From Actinomyces sp. (GTDB lineage Bacteria > Actinomycetota > Actinomycetes > Actinomycetales > Actinomycetaceae), in NCBI GenBank assembly GCA_022649165.1, contig JALCNR010000004.1, positions 118,933-182,932 of the forward strand: a DNA stretch of 64,000 bases, read 5' to 3'. The notes beneath the pieces are model-generated. The model was not told where the DNA came from, made no database searches, and was given only the letters and a program-made list of their open reading frames with translations. Positions 14,697 through 23,743 of this stretch are shown in pieces; the stretch's first letter is position 1; each line of letters opens with the position of its first letter. Both the position numbers and the translations under genes were made by a program.

Positions 14697-15494
14697 TCAG
14701 GCGGCGGTGGACAGCGCGCCCCGGGTCTGGGAGAGCCAGGCAGCCCCCGTCTGGACGACGACGAGCGCCGGCACCCACCAGGTCGGGGCGCCCCACATCG
14801 ACCACAGGCCGCCGGTGGATCCGGCGGCGTAGTACCAGGCCGCCGCCGGGAGTACCGGGGCCACGGCCGGGATGATCGCGGGGATCGCGGCCCATGGGGC
14901 CCACTCCCGGAACGCGCTGCCGATGAGACGGCCGGCCGAGGCGACCGTGGCGAGGAGCGTGGCTGCGGGGAGGATCGTCGCCGCCGGGTGGTCGGCGAGC
15001 GCCAGGACGACGCCGGCGGCCCGGATGTCTCCGCTGTCGGACCACGTGTTCCACAGGGAGCCGCCCCAGGCCTGGGAGAGCGCCGTCGCAGCGACGCAGA
15101 TCGCTGCGACGCCCACGGTGAGGAACGCGGTGGACAGCCAGGCGCTGGCGGCATGGCGGACGCGGGTGGCGCCGGCAGTCGCCAGGAGGCGGGTCTGGGA
15201 GCTCGCCTCGACGATGCCGGACACCAGCAGGATGACCGCCCAGGTGAACAGCGCGGAATCGACGAAGGTGACCGTGCGGGCGTCCTCTCCGTCGATGGCC
15301 AGCAGGATGACCACCGGGAAGAGGATCTGCGCGAGCGCGACCAGCAGGAACACGACCGGCAGGACCGCGCTGGAGCGCAGCTGGAGCCGGGTGAGAGCCC
15401 GCAGCGAGGGCTGGGCGGGCGCGGGAACTCGTCGGGCGTCGTCGGCGGGCGCCTCCCAGGCGGAGGCCTCGGCGGAGGGGGACAGGGAGCTCAT
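14697..15494 (-). CDS. ABC transporter permease subunit
   Basis: 265 residues from ATG 15494 with GGAGGA seven bases upstream. About six hydrophobic helices are visible (for example SSAVLPVVFLLVALAQILF and LLAIDGEDARTVTFV before the second). The start overlaps the upstream ATPase stop as ATGA, so the two are translationally coupled. It is the membrane half of a YtrA-type exporter system with the ATPase and GntR regulator. The substrate is not deducible; related systems respond to cell-wall-active compounds. Confidence 0.75.
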   Translation of the reverse strand: MSSLSPSAEASAWEAPADDARRVPAPAQPSLRALTRLQLRSSAVLPVVFLLVALAQILFPVVILLAIDGEDARTVTFVDSALFTWAVILLVSGIVEASSQTRLLATAGATRVRHAASAWLSTAFLTVGVAAICVAATALSQAWGGSLWNTWSDSGDIRAAGVVLALADHPAATILPAATLLATVASAGRLIGSAFREWAPWAAIPAIIPAVAPVLPAAAWYYAAGSTGGLWSMWGAPTWWVPALVVVQTGAAWLSQTRGALSTAA

Positions 15495-16411
15495 CGGGGG
15501 TCCTCCTGGATCAAGCTGACGAAGGCGTCCTGGAAGGACACCGGGCGGGACTCGATGCCCTGGGCGCGCAGGCGTTCCAGGACGCGGGGCGGTGGCGCGC
15601 CGTCGAGGGTGACCTCCATCGTCGGGCCGAGCGTCCGCTCGGACAGCACGGCGCCGCCCTCGCCGGTGGCGAGGAACGAGCGGATCGCGGGGGCGGGGCC
15701 CACCAGGGCGGCCACCCGGGCGCGCAGCTCGTCCACGGTCGTGCGGGCGAGGACGCGGCCCGCCTTGAGAACGATGACGGCATCGGCCAGGGGCTCCAGC
15801 TCGGACACCAGATGGGAGGAGAGGACGATCGCGCGGGGCGACCCGGCGTCGGCGGCCCGAGCTGCGGCGGCGATCAGCTCCTCGTAGAAGGCGTAGCGGG
15901 CGGGGACGTCCAGGCCGACGTGGACCTCGTCGAGGAGGAGGACCGGCGCTCCGGAGGCCAGGGCCAGGCAGGCCGCCAGCATCGACTTCTGGCCCGTCGA
16001 CTGCTTGCTCGCGTTGCCGCGGAGCCTGAGCGCGAAGCGGTCCGCGAGGTGGCGGAACAGGGTCTCGTCCCAGGTGGGGCGCGTGCGGGCGAAGCGCAGG
16101 ACCTGGCGGACGTTGTCGTCGGAAAAATTGCCGCCCTCGTGGGCGTAGGCCGTCCAGGGGAGGCGCCGGTCGTAGGGGAGATCCCGGCCTCCCAGGCGGA
16201 CCGTGCCGCCGGTCTCGGGGAGGTGACCGGCGAGGATGCGCAGCAGCGTCGTCTTCCCCGAACCGTTCGGGCCGATCAGCGCCGTGATCGATCCGGCCGG
16301 GACCTCGATCGAGATGCCGTCCAGGGCTGCGCCGGACGGGGCCGCGTGCGGCCGGCGCTCGGCGCGCGGCGCGCGGGCGTAGCGGTGGGTGAGGGAGTCG
16401 GTGGCGATCAT
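15491..16411 (-). CDS. ABC transporter ATP-binding protein
   Basis: 306 residues. Walker A is GPNGSGKTT (47-55) and Walker B is VLLLDEV near residue 170. The family signature LSGGQ is altered: the corresponding position reads KQSTGQKS. This variant is common in YtrB/BcrA-like exporters but may lower ATPase coupling. The gene overlaps the GntR gene upstream and the permease downstream by four bases each (ATGA), forming a tight three-gene operon controlled from the palindrome at 16849-16872. Confidence 0.85.
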   Translation of the reverse strand: MIATDSLTHRYARAPRAERRPHAAPSGAALDGISIEVPAGSITALIGPNGSGKTTLLRILAGHLPETGGTVRLGGRDLPYDRRLPWTAYAHEGGNFSDDNVRQVLRFARTRPTWDETLFRHLADRFALRLRGNASKQSTGQKSMLAACLALASGAPVLLLDEVHVGLDVPARYAFYEELIAAAARAADAGSPRAIVLSSHLVSELEPLADAVIVLKAGRVLARTTVDELRARVAALVGPAPAIRSFLATGEGGAVLSERTLGPTMEVTLDGAPPPRVLERLRAQGIESRPVSFQDAFVSLIQEDPR

Positions 16412-16803
16412 GGGAGGTCCTCTGCTTCGGCGGGCCGGCTGGCGGCCAGGGCGCGGACATGGGCGATGAGGGCCTCGGTGTCCAGGCCCAGGTCCAGTCC
16501 CTGCGCGAGCGCGGGGTCCAGGACGTCGGTGAAGTAGGCGGCGCGTCCGCGCTCGCGGAGCCGCTCGCGGGCGCCGGCGTGCACGAACATGCCGATGCCG
16601 CGGCGTTTCTCGAGCAAGTCGTCGTCTATGAGCAGGGAAAACGCCTTGGCGGCGGTGGCCGGGTTGATGCGCATGGTCGTCGCGTAGGCGGTGGTGGACA
16701 TGACCTGGTCTCCCTCTTTGAGGGCGCCGATGAGGATCTGGTGCCGCAGGTCGTCGGCGATCTGGATGTAGATCGGGGTGACGGAGTCGAAATGCGTCGC
16801 CAC
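16408..16803 (-). CDS. GntR-family (YtrA-type) transcriptional regulator
   Basis: 131 residues. The N-terminal winged helix (about 10-75) has PIYIQIADDLRHQILIGAL, GDQVMSTTAYATTMRINPAT and a recognition helix followed by KRRGIGMFV, typical of GntR proteins. The C-terminus is short, as in the YtrA subfamily, with no large ligand domain. It is first in an operon with an ABC ATPase and permease and presumably represses them by binding the palindrome located 46 bases upstream of its start. Confidence 0.85.
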   Translation of the reverse strand: MATHFDSVTPIYIQIADDLRHQILIGALKEGDQVMSTTAYATTMRINPATAAKAFSLLIDDDLLEKRRGIGMFVHAGARERLRERGRAAYFTDVLDPALAQGLDLGLDTEALIAHVRALAASRPAEAEDLP

Positions 16804-16848
16804 GAGCTGGCCCCCTTTCCGACCTGAGGCGTCCGGTCTCGCTTCTTC

Positions 16849-16872
16849 GGTTCATTACACGACTAATGAACC
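16849..16872. promoter_or_regulatory. Probable GntR operator palindrome
   Basis: GGTTCATTA (16849-16857) and TAATGAACC (16864-16872) form a perfect 9-base inverted repeat with a six-base spacer, upstream of the gntR-ABC operon. The symmetry and position fit an autoregulatory operator. A second partial half-site (GGTTC read on the minus strand) lies at 16876-16880. Confidence 0.75.
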
Positions 16873-16992
16873 ATAGAACCGGACGGACTGTCAACCCTCT
16901 GGGTGTCCGGTCCTCGTCCTCCGGCGATGCGGGCCCCTCGGCCCGTCCGCACGGCATCCGGACTCCACGGTCCGGCAGTGGACGACGGAGGC

Positions 16993-18171
16993 TCAGCCGG
17001 CGAGCACGGAGCGTCGCGCGGGAATGCGCTGATTGAGGAACTCGTCGAGCAGCGCCGTCATCTGGTCGTGCTCGATGAGGAAGCCGTCATGGCCGTGGTC
17101 GGAGTGGATCTCGCGGTAGAAGGCGCCCGGGATGCCGTCGGCGATCTGCCAGACCTGGGCGGGGAAGAACAGGCGGTCGGAGTCGACCGCGACCACCAGG
17201 GTCCGCGCTCGGACCGCGCGCAGCGCCTCGCGCACCCCGCCGCGGTCGCGGCCCACGTCGTGGCTGAGCATCGCGCGGCTCAGCGCCACATAGGACCCGG
17301 CGTCGAAGCGGCGCACCAGCTTCTCGCCATGGTGGTCGAGGTAGGACTGGACGGCGAGGCGCCCTCCCCGGAGCACGTCCTCCTCGTGCTGGGGGAGCCG
17401 GCCGAAACGGGCGTCGAGCTCCCGGGGCGACCGGTAGGTGGTGTGCGCGATCTGACGGGCGAGGGCGAGCCCGCCGGTGGGCCCCTCGGCCTCGGAGTAG
17501 TAGTCCCCGCCGTGCCAGGCGGGGTCCAGCTCGATGGCGTGCATCTGGGTGTGGATCCACGCGGACTGCTCGGCCGTCGTCTGCGCGCCCGAGGCCACGA
17601 CGGCCAGCCGCTCGACCCGCTCGGGGTGGCCGGCCCCCCACTCGACGGCCCGCTGGCCGCCCATGGACGCGCCGATGACCAGGGACCACCGCGCGATGCC
17701 GAGGTAGTCTGCCAGGCGGACTTCGGCGTGGACCTGGTCGCGGGTGGAGACCACCGGGAAACGCGACCCCCACGCCCTCCCGTCCGGGGCGATCGAGGAT
17801 GGCCCGGTCGACCCCTCGCATCCCCCCAGCGCATTCGCGGCGACCACGAAGAAGCGCCCGGTGTCGATGACCTTGCCGGGCCCGACGATCTCGCTCCACC
17901 ACCCCGGGGTCGGCTGGCCGGGGACCTCGGGGCCGCCCGGCCCGGTGACGTGGGCGTCGCCGGTCAGGGCGTGCAGCACGAGCACCGCGTTGTCGCGGGC
18001 CGCGTTGAGCGTTCCCCAGGTCTCGTAGGCGAGACGCACCTGGGGCAGCCCCGCCCCGTTCTCCAGCCTGAGCGGCCCGATGTCGGCGAACCGCCGGAAT
18101 GCTGCGGGGTCGCCCTCGTGCCACCCCCCTGAGGCGGGGGCGGAGGGAGAGGGGGCGGGGCGTGCGGACAT
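16993..18171 (-). CDS. metX: Homoserine O-acetyltransferase
   Basis: 392 residues. Alpha/beta-hydrolase-fold acyltransferase that acetylates homoserine with acetyl-CoA, the first step of methionine synthesis. Landmarks are LRLENGAGLPQVRLAYETWG near residue 33, HALTGDAHV, ANALGGCEGSTGP and the nucleophile GASMGG with Ser169; Asp near 327 (VAVDSDRLFFP) and His near 360 (SDHGHDGFL) complete the triad. It starts four bases after the metY stop, so the two are one operon (metY-metX), feeding O-acetylhomoserine to the adjacent sulfhydrylase. Confidence 0.93.
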   Translation of the reverse strand: MSARPAPSPSAPASGGWHEGDPAAFRRFADIGPLRLENGAGLPQVRLAYETWGTLNAARDNAVLVLHALTGDAHVTGPGGPEVPGQPTPGWWSEIVGPGKVIDTGRFFVVAANALGGCEGSTGPSSIAPDGRAWGSRFPVVSTRDQVHAEVRLADYLGIARWSLVIGASMGGQRAVEWGAGHPERVERLAVVASGAQTTAEQSAWIHTQMHAIELDPAWHGGDYYSEAEGPTGGLALARQIAHTTYRSPRELDARFGRLPQHEEDVLRGGRLAVQSYLDHHGEKLVRRFDAGSYVALSRAMLSHDVGRDRGGVREALRAVRARTLVVAVDSDRLFFPAQVWQIADGIPGAFYREIHSDHGHDGFLIEHDQMTALLDEFLNQRIPARRSVLAG

Positions 18172-18175
18172 GGTC

Positions 18176-19546
18176 TCAGCCCACCTGGGCGGGCGAGGCC
18201 GCCGCCACCGCCTCGCGGGCGGCGGCGAACCCGAGTTCCAGATCGGCCAGGATGTCGTCGATGTGCTCGATGCCGATGGACAGGCGCACGGTGCCCGGGT
18301 CGATGCCTGCGGCTGCCAGCTCGGCCTCGGACAGCTGGGAGTGCGTCGTGGACGCCGGGTGGATGACCAGGGACTTCGCGTCGCCGATGTTGGCGACGGT
18401 GGGCAGGAGCTCGAGCGCCGAGGCGAAGGCCTTGCCGGCGACGGCGCCGCCCTCGATCTCGAAGGACAGCAGGCCGCCGGCCCCGCGGGGCGCGTACTTC
18501 TGCTGGAGGGCGTGGTAGGGGGAGGACTCCAGGCCCGCGTAGTTCACGGAAATCACCTGGCCATGCCCCTCCAGCCATCTCGCCACGGCCAGCGCATTGT
18601 CGACGTGGCGTTCGATGCGCAGGGAGAGCGTCTCGATCCCCTGCTCGAGCAGGAAGGAGTTGAACGGGGACGCCGCGAAGCCCAGATCGCGTTCCCCGAG
18701 CGTGCGGGCACGCAGGATGAAGGACAGGTTGACGCCGAAGACGCCGCCCTCTCCCAGGTCCCGGCCGAAGACCAGGCCGTTGTAGGACTCGTCGGGCGTG
18801 TTGAAGTAGGGGAAGCGCTCCGCGTCGGCGGTGTAGTCGAAGCGTCCGGAGTCGATGATGGCGCCCCCGATCGCGTTGCCGTGGCCGCTCAGGTACTTCG
18901 TGGTCGAGTGGACCACGATGTCCGCGCCCCACTCGAAGGGGCGGATCAAGTAGGGGGTCGCGACCGTGTTGTCGACGATCAGGGGGACGCCGACCTCGTG
19001 GGCGGCGGCGGCGACGGCCTCGATGTCGAGGATGTCGCCCTTCGGATTGGGGATGGTCTCGCCGTAGAACGCGACCGTCTTCTCGTCGGCCAGCGCCTTC
19101 CACTGGCCGGGGTCCTCCGGGTCCTCGACGAAGCGCGCCTCGATGCCCAGGCGCCCCAGGGTGTTCTTGAGCAGGGTCACCGAGCCGCCGTACAGGGAGG
19201 GGGAGGCGACGACATTGTTCCCGGCCGTCGCCAGGTTGATGATCGAGAGCGCCGAGGCCGCCTGGCCGGAGGAGACGATCAGCGCGCCGACGCCGCCCTC
19301 GAGCGCGGCGAGGCGGTTCTCGACGGCCTCGTTGGTGGGGTTGGTCAGCCGGGTGTAGATGGGGCCGAGCTCCTGCAGGGCGAAGCGCGCCGCCGCCTGG
19401 TCGGCGGTGGCGAAGGCGTAGGAGGAGGTCTGGTAGATGGGGAGGGTGGTGGCGCCGGTGAGGGGGTCGCGGTCCCAGCCCGCGTGGATCTGCTTGGTCT
19501 CGAATCGCCAGTTCGCGGCGTTGGAGGCGGTGTGCTGTTCGGTCAT
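18176..19546 (-). CDS. metY: O-acetylhomoserine sulfhydrylase
   Basis: 456 residues from ATG 19546, chosen for AGGAG six bases upstream and because family homology begins at WRFETKQIHAG; longer upstream frames are rejected. It is a PLP-dependent Cys/Met metabolism enzyme converting O-acetylhomoserine and sulphide to homocysteine. The PLP lysine is Lys217 in HSTTKYLSGHGN; other landmarks are YTRLTNPTN and SGQAASAL. First gene of the metYX operon, preceded by a 5' leader that can form a compact multi-stem RNA. Confidence 0.93.
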   Translation of the reverse strand: MTEQHTASNAANWRFETKQIHAGWDRDPLTGATTLPIYQTSSYAFATADQAAARFALQELGPIYTRLTNPTNEAVENRLAALEGGVGALIVSSGQAASALSIINLATAGNNVVASPSLYGGSVTLLKNTLGRLGIEARFVEDPEDPGQWKALADEKTVAFYGETIPNPKGDILDIEAVAAAAHEVGVPLIVDNTVATPYLIRPFEWGADIVVHSTTKYLSGHGNAIGGAIIDSGRFDYTADAERFPYFNTPDESYNGLVFGRDLGEGGVFGVNLSFILRARTLGERDLGFAASPFNSFLLEQGIETLSLRIERHVDNALAVARWLEGHGQVISVNYAGLESSPYHALQQKYAPRGAGGLLSFEIEGGAVAGKAFASALELLPTVANIGDAKSLVIHPASTTHSQLSEAELAAAGIDPGTVRLSIGIEHIDDILADLELGFAAAREAVAAASPAQVG

Positions 19547-19682
19547 GGTGTGCTCCTGATGGTCGTCGGGGTTCGGGACCCCGGGCCCAGGGCCGGGAGG
19601 GACGAGGGCGTCCGCCGGTCCACCTGGTGGGAGGGTTGTGAGGAGCGGGATCCGGGCATCGGAGGTCTGGGTCTGCTGCAAC

Positions 19683-19764
19683 GGGGTCGTGAACCACGCC
19701 GAGTGCCTCCCGCTGTGGAGGGCTGTGCTGCACGGCAGGTTCCGCTCCAGCTCCGCTCGACCCC
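19683..19764 (-). promoter_or_regulatory. Structured leader of metYX, candidate SAM-responsive RNA
   Basis: Read on the minus strand, an 82-base segment is closed by a perfect 7-bp stem (GGGGTCG with CGACCCC). Inside are a GCTG/CAGC helix with a CTGC-CGT-GCAG hairpin and a CCTCC/GGAGG hairpin followed by GGCACTCGG. The closed junction, pyrimidine-rich hairpin and 137-base distance to metY resemble SAM-IV/SAM-I-type riboswitches in actinobacterial methionine genes, but conserved positions are not fully matched. Treated as a candidate only. Confidence 0.4.
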
Positions 19765-19819
19765 GACGGGCGCGCGCCCGGATGCGGGCGGCCCGGTCAA
19801 CCGGCTCGGCGTGGTGTGG

Positions 19820-19836
19820 GCTGACGTGCAGTCAGC
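19820..19836. promoter_or_regulatory. Palindrome upstream of metYX leader
   Basis: GCTGAC and GTCAGC are perfect inverted repeats around a five-base spacer. The position upstream of the structured leader would suit a repressor site in the metYX promoter. The remaining gene-free DNA to 20137 holds no other recognised element; in particular the ydaO/c-di-AMP riboswitch core often found before P60 hydrolase genes was not seen. Confidence 0.3.
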
Positions 19837-20137
19837 TCGGCATTCGACGACGGAACATGGGGACAAGGTACGGGTTCAGGACGGCGTCGGCCGAGCGGTG
19901 CCCACAATGCGGAATCCGGTGACGATGGCGGGCGCGGTGGCCGTCGTGCGGATCAGCGGTGTCAAGAGTTCACAAAGTGACAAAGGAGGCTGGTGAGGAG
20001 AACAGCCATATCTGTGAAACCTGTTGCAAGTGAGCTTCGTGTGCATTACGTTCGAGGGTGCACGCGCGCCGCCTGCGACGCTCCCAGCAGCACCCGCAGC
20101 GGCACACACGGACGATCGATCGGCGCAGGTGGACATC

Positions 20138-21475
20138 GTGGCTCTCAGAACTCGCAGGCCCCATCGGATGGCCCGACGGCGGCGCGGCTCGCTGGCGGGC
20201 CTGGCCGCGACGATGGCGACCCTGGGGCTGCTGGTCCCCGGGCTCGCGCAGGCGACTCCCTCGCAGGACGACATCGATCAGGCCCAGGCGGCCGCGGACG
20301 CCGCGAAGATGTCCGTCGCCCAGATCGAGGTCGAACTGGCCAGCGCGACCTCCCAGGCCCAGCAGGCGACGCAGGCGGCGCAGGTCGCGGCCGAGGACCT
20401 CAACCAGTCCAAGATCGAGCTTGAGGAGGCCACGGCGACGGCCACCCAGGCGAAGGCCGATGCGGAGAAGGCGCAGTCGGACTACGAGGCGGGGAAGAAG
20501 GAACTCGCCTCCGTCGCCCAGACGGCCTATCGCGAGGGGGGATCCTCCCTGGACGCCCTCACCCCCTACCTGGAGTCGGACGGGCTCAGCCAGGTCGAGC
20601 TCAAACAGTCCACCCTGGAGACCTTCGGGTCCGCGGCCGACGCCAAGATGCAGCGGGTCGCGGCCCTCGAGCAGGTCGCCCGGATCATGTCGGACGCGGC
20701 GGACAAGGCCCAGGCTGCCCAGGAGGCGGCCACCGCCGAGGTCCAGACGCGCACCGACGCCGCCCAGTCCGCCGCTGAGAGCGCCGTGTCGCTGCAGACG
20801 CAGACGCAGGAGCGACGTCAGGTGCTGGTCAACGAGCTCGCGAAGCGCGAGAACACCACGGCCGATCTCATCGAGCAGCGGGAGTCCGCCCTGGAGGCGC
20901 AGCGCCAGGCCGCCGCGAAGGCCGAGGCCGAGAGGGCCGCGGCCGAGGTCGCCCAGCAGCAGGCGGCCGCTGCGGGCGGCGGGTCGTCCGCGGGCGGCGG
21001 CGGATCCTCCTCCGGCGGCGGCTCGACCGGTGGTGGCGGCAACACCGGCGGCGGAGGCGGATACGTTCCGGATCCCGAGCCGGTGACCCCCGTCCCGTCG
21101 GGCGGCGGCTCCGCCGCCCAGGGCGCGATCGCGTGGGCGAAGTCCCAGATCGGCTGGCCCTATGTGTGGGCCGGTGAGGGGCCGGGCTGGGGCGGGTACG
21201 ACTGCTCCGGCCTGGTGATGATGGCCTACCGCTCGCAGGGCATCTACCTGCCGCATTCATCGGCGGCGCAATACAACTATGGCTACAAGGTCCCCCTCAG
21301 CCAGCGCCAGCCCGGCGATCTGCTCTTCTGGTCGAACGGGTCCTCGATCTACCACGTCGCGATGTCGCTGGGCGGCGACTCGATCATCGAGGCCCAGATC
21401 GAAGGCGTCCCCGTCGGCATCCACTCCATCTGGGGTTGGGGACAGCTCATGCCCTACGTCGTGCGGCTGGCCTGA
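20138..21475 (+). CDS. Secreted NlpC/P60 peptidoglycan endopeptidase with coiled-coil N-terminus
   Basis: 445 residues from GTG 20138 with AGGTGG five bases upstream. The signal peptide (Arg-rich, then LAGLAATMATLGLLVPGLAQA) directs export. Residues about 45-280 are Ala/Gln/Glu-rich coiled coil like PcsB/RipA, followed by a Gly/Ser-rich linker (about 285-315). The C-terminal NlpC/P60 domain has the catalytic Cys356 in YDCSGL and His406 in YHVAM. The enzyme cuts stem peptides in peptidoglycan, likely during daughter-cell separation. Convergent with ppa across a bidirectional terminator. Confidence 0.88.
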   Translation: MALRTRRPHRMARRRRGSLAGLAATMATLGLLVPGLAQATPSQDDIDQAQAAADAAKMSVAQIEVELASATSQAQQATQAAQVAAEDLNQSKIELEEATATATQAKADAEKAQSDYEAGKKELASVAQTAYREGGSSLDALTPYLESDGLSQVELKQSTLETFGSAADAKMQRVAALEQVARIMSDAADKAQAAQEAATAEVQTRTDAAQSAAESAVSLQTQTQERRQVLVNELAKRENTTADLIEQRESALEAQRQAAAKAEAERAAAEVAQQQAAAAGGGSSAGGGGSSSGGGSTGGGGNTGGGGGYVPDPEPVTPVPSGGGSAAQGAIAWAKSQIGWPYVWAGEGPGWGGYDCSGLVMMAYRSQGIYLPHSSAAQYNYGYKVPLSQRQPGDLLFWSNGSSIYHVAMSLGGDSIIEAQIEGVPVGIHSIWGWGQLMPYVVRLA

Positions 21476-21502
21476 GCGCGCCGCGCCCCGCGCAGCACGA
21501 CC

Positions 21503-21547
21503 GAGGGCGTCCCCGACCTGTCCATCCGGCGGGCCGGGGACGCCCTC
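21503..21547. terminator. Bidirectional terminator hairpin
   Basis: GAGGGCGTCCCCG (21503-21515) pairs perfectly over 13 bp with CGGGGACGCCCTC (21535-21547), between the convergent P60 hydrolase and ppa genes. Confidence 0.75.
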
Positions 21548-21571
21548 GTCCGCGCCGATCGCAAGGCGGCG

Positions 21572-22084
21572 TCAGTGCGCGGGATCGGCGGTCGTGCGGA
21601 AGCCGTTCTTCTTCGCGCGCTCGAAGGACCGCGTGATCTCCTCCTCCGCGGCCTCGCGGCCGACCCAGTGGGCGCCCTCGACGGACTTGCCGGGTTCGAG
21701 GTCCTTGTACACCTCGAAGAAGTGCTGGATCTCCAGACGGTGGTACTCCGAGACGTCGTCGATCTCGGTGCGCCACGACATGCGCTGGTCGGAGGCGGGC
21801 ACGCACAGGACCTTGTCGTCGCCGCCCTTCTCGTCGCGCATGCGGAACATGCCGAGCGCCCGGCACCGGATGACGCAGCCCGGGAACGTGGGCTCGTCGA
21901 GCAGGACCAGCGCGTCCAGGGGATCCCCGTCCAGGCCCAGGGTGTCGTCGATGAAGCCGTAGTCGTCGGGGTAGCGCGTGGACGTGAAGAGCATCCGGTC
22001 CAGGCGGATGCGACCGGTCTCGTGGTCGATCTCGTACTTGTTGCGGTTGCCCTTGGGGATCTCGATGGTGACGTCGAACTCCAC
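21572..22084 (-). CDS. ppa: Inorganic pyrophosphatase
   Basis: 170 residues from GTG, the usual length of a family I soluble pyrophosphatase. It hydrolyses pyrophosphate to two phosphates with Mg ions, pulling biosynthetic reactions forward. Motifs: [11 protein letters not shown] near the N-terminus, [11 protein letters not shown], and the signature GDPLDALVL with the metal-binding aspartates. Transcribed alone; AGGAAG lies upstream of the start. Confidence 0.95.
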   Translation of the reverse strand: MEFDVTIEIPKGNRNKYEIDHETGRIRLDRMLFTSTRYPDDYGFIDDTLGLDGDPLDALVLLDEPTFPGCVIRCRALGMFRMRDEKGGDDKVLCVPASDQRMSWRTEIDDVSEYHRLEIQHFFEVYKDLEPGKSVEGAHWVGREAAEEEITRSFERAKKNGFRTTADPAH

Positions 22085-22262
22085 GATGGCTGCTCACTTC
22101 CTGTCTGGGCGGCGGCGCGTCCGGCCGCACCGGCGCGGGCCGCTGTGACGGCCGCTGCCGCGCGTCCGGACCGGCCGCGTGATCTGGTCCGAACCGCATG
22201 TCCGATAGTGTGTCGACTGTCCGGGGAAGCCGGACGACCGGGTCACTGAGGGGGATGCACGC

Positions 22263-23645
22263 ATGCGGCGCAGGGGTCTTGGTGCGATTGTAGGCGCAAC
22301 CGCCGCCCTGGTGATCGTCGCCGGGTACGCCGTGGCCGATGCGCGCGACCTCGTCCCCGGCGTCCTCACCGCCTCCGACGCCCCCGAGCCCGCCGACCCC
22401 CCCGAGCTCGCCGCGCAGTCCGGGCCGGTGATGGAGCTCGCCCAGTCGGGGGAGGGAGCCGCCGTGGCCGCAGACTCCGTCACCGGCCTGTGGAGCGGGG
22501 TCTCCTCCGCGGCCGCCGAGGGCTCGTGGAAGGCCTGGGGCATGGTCATGGACGCCTCGACCGGAGAGGTGCTGCTCGACGCGTCCTCGTCCTCGGTGCA
22601 CACCCCGGCGTCGACGACGAAGATCCTCACGGCCGTGTCGGCCCTGTCCCACCTGGACGAGACGGCGACCCTGGCCACGGGCGCCTCACTGGAGGGGACG
22701 GACCTGTACCTGTGGGGGCAGGGCGACCTCATGCTCGCCAGGGGCGAGGGCGATCCGGATGCGGTCGACGGGCGCGCGGGCGTCGCGGACCTCGCCGAGG
22801 CGACGGCCGCCGCGTTGGAGGAGCGCGGCATCACGCAGGTCACGCTGCGGTGGAACCACGAGATCTTCACCGGCGCCTCCCACCTGCCCGCCTGGGACGC
22901 GCAGGACTCGGGTGATTTCGAGGGCCGGGTCGGCGCGTTCGCCATCGACGGAGGGCGGGAGACGCCCGGGTCGGACCAGGGGTTCGCCGACGACCCGGGC
23001 CGCGACGTCGCCGCCGAGTTGGCCGCCGACCTGCGGGGTGCCGGCATCGAGGCCGTCATCACGGGTGAGTCCGCCGTGCCCGACGGCGCCCAGGAGATCG
23101 CCCGCGTCGAGTCCGCGACCATCGGCCAGCAGGTGCGCTGGATGCTCCACCACTCCGACAACACCCTCGCCGACCAGTTCTGCCGGCTGGCGGCCGCCGC
23201 GGCAGGGGCCGAGCCCTCGTACGCGGGCGCCGCCTCCACCGTCGCCCAGACCCTCACCTCCCTGGGCGTGGACACGACGGGACTCGTCATGGAGGACTGC
23301 TCCGGCCTGTCCACGAATGACCGGATCTCGGCGAAGACGCTGGTGGGGGCCCTCGACGCCTCGATGGGCGCGGACGCGCCCGCGCTGGGGGACCTCGTGC
23401 GCTCCCTGCCGTGGGGCGGGCTGGACGGGACGCTGGACACACGGTTCTCGTCGGGGCCTGCCGCCGCGAACGTCCAGGCGAAGACCGGGTCGCTGCCCAC
23501 CGTCTCCTCGCTGGCGGGTGTGGTGACGACCTCAGGCGGGCGCACCCTGGTGTTCGCCGTCGGCAACGACGAGGTGCCCGATGACGGCGCCTACTGGACG
23601 CGCGCGCCCCTCGACGAGTTCGTCCAGGGGCTCGCCGGCCTCTGA
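22263..23645 (+). CDS. dacB: D-alanyl-D-alanine carboxypeptidase / endopeptidase (PBP4, family S13)
   Basis: 460 residues. An N-terminal hydrophobic segment (about 6-25) acts as signal peptide or anchor. The penicillin-binding motifs are in order: SxxK at Ser117-Lys120 (PASTTKIL), SxN at Ser298 (HHSDNTLAD) and KTG at Lys407 (AKTGSLP). The long insert between the first two is the class C domain typical of PBP4. It trims or cleaves peptidoglycan peptides outside the membrane. It precedes the metalloprotease-like gene and tilS, a common actinobacterial order. Confidence 0.9.
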   Translation: MRRRGLGAIVGATAALVIVAGYAVADARDLVPGVLTASDAPEPADPPELAAQSGPVMELAQSGEGAAVAADSVTGLWSGVSSAAAEGSWKAWGMVMDASTGEVLLDASSSSVHTPASTTKILTAVSALSHLDETATLATGASLEGTDLYLWGQGDLMLARGEGDPDAVDGRAGVADLAEATAAALEERGITQVTLRWNHEIFTGASHLPAWDAQDSGDFEGRVGAFAIDGGRETPGSDQGFADDPGRDVAAELAADLRGAGIEAVITGESAVPDGAQEIARVESATIGQQVRWMLHHSDNTLADQFCRLAAAAAGAEPSYAGAASTVAQTLTSLGVDTTGLVMEDCSGLSTNDRISAKTLVGALDASMGADAPALGDLVRSLPWGGLDGTLDTRFSSGPAAANVQAKTGSLPTVSSLAGVVTTSGGRTLVFAVGNDEVPDDGAYWTRAPLDEFVQGLAGL

Positions 23646-23731
23646 CCCCGCCAGGGTCCCGCGGGACGCGCGGACGCGGGCCCCCGCCGGATGGGCGGCC
23701 GCGGGCCGGGCGCCGCACCGCCGGGCGTCAG

Positions 23732-23737
23732 TAGACT
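23732..23737 (+). promoter_or_regulatory. -10 hexamer for leaderless gene at 23744
   Basis: TAGACT lies six bases before the ATG at 23744, with no ribosome binding site between, so the transcript probably starts at the start codon. Confidence 0.5.
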
Positions 23738-23743
23738 CGGGTC

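Noticed and set aside
11797..15054. 1085-codon minus-strand frame
   Set aside because: It spans parts of several real genes in other frames or strands and reads as Arg/Pro/Gly-rich nonsense.
18080..19996. 638-codon plus-strand frame over metY
   Set aside because: Antisense shadow of metY, which has full family motifs and a proper start.
19980..20137. Possible ydaO/c-di-AMP riboswitch before the NlpC/P60 gene
   Set aside because: Looked for because DisA is present and P60 genes often carry it, but the conserved core and the closing pseudoknot segments were not found.
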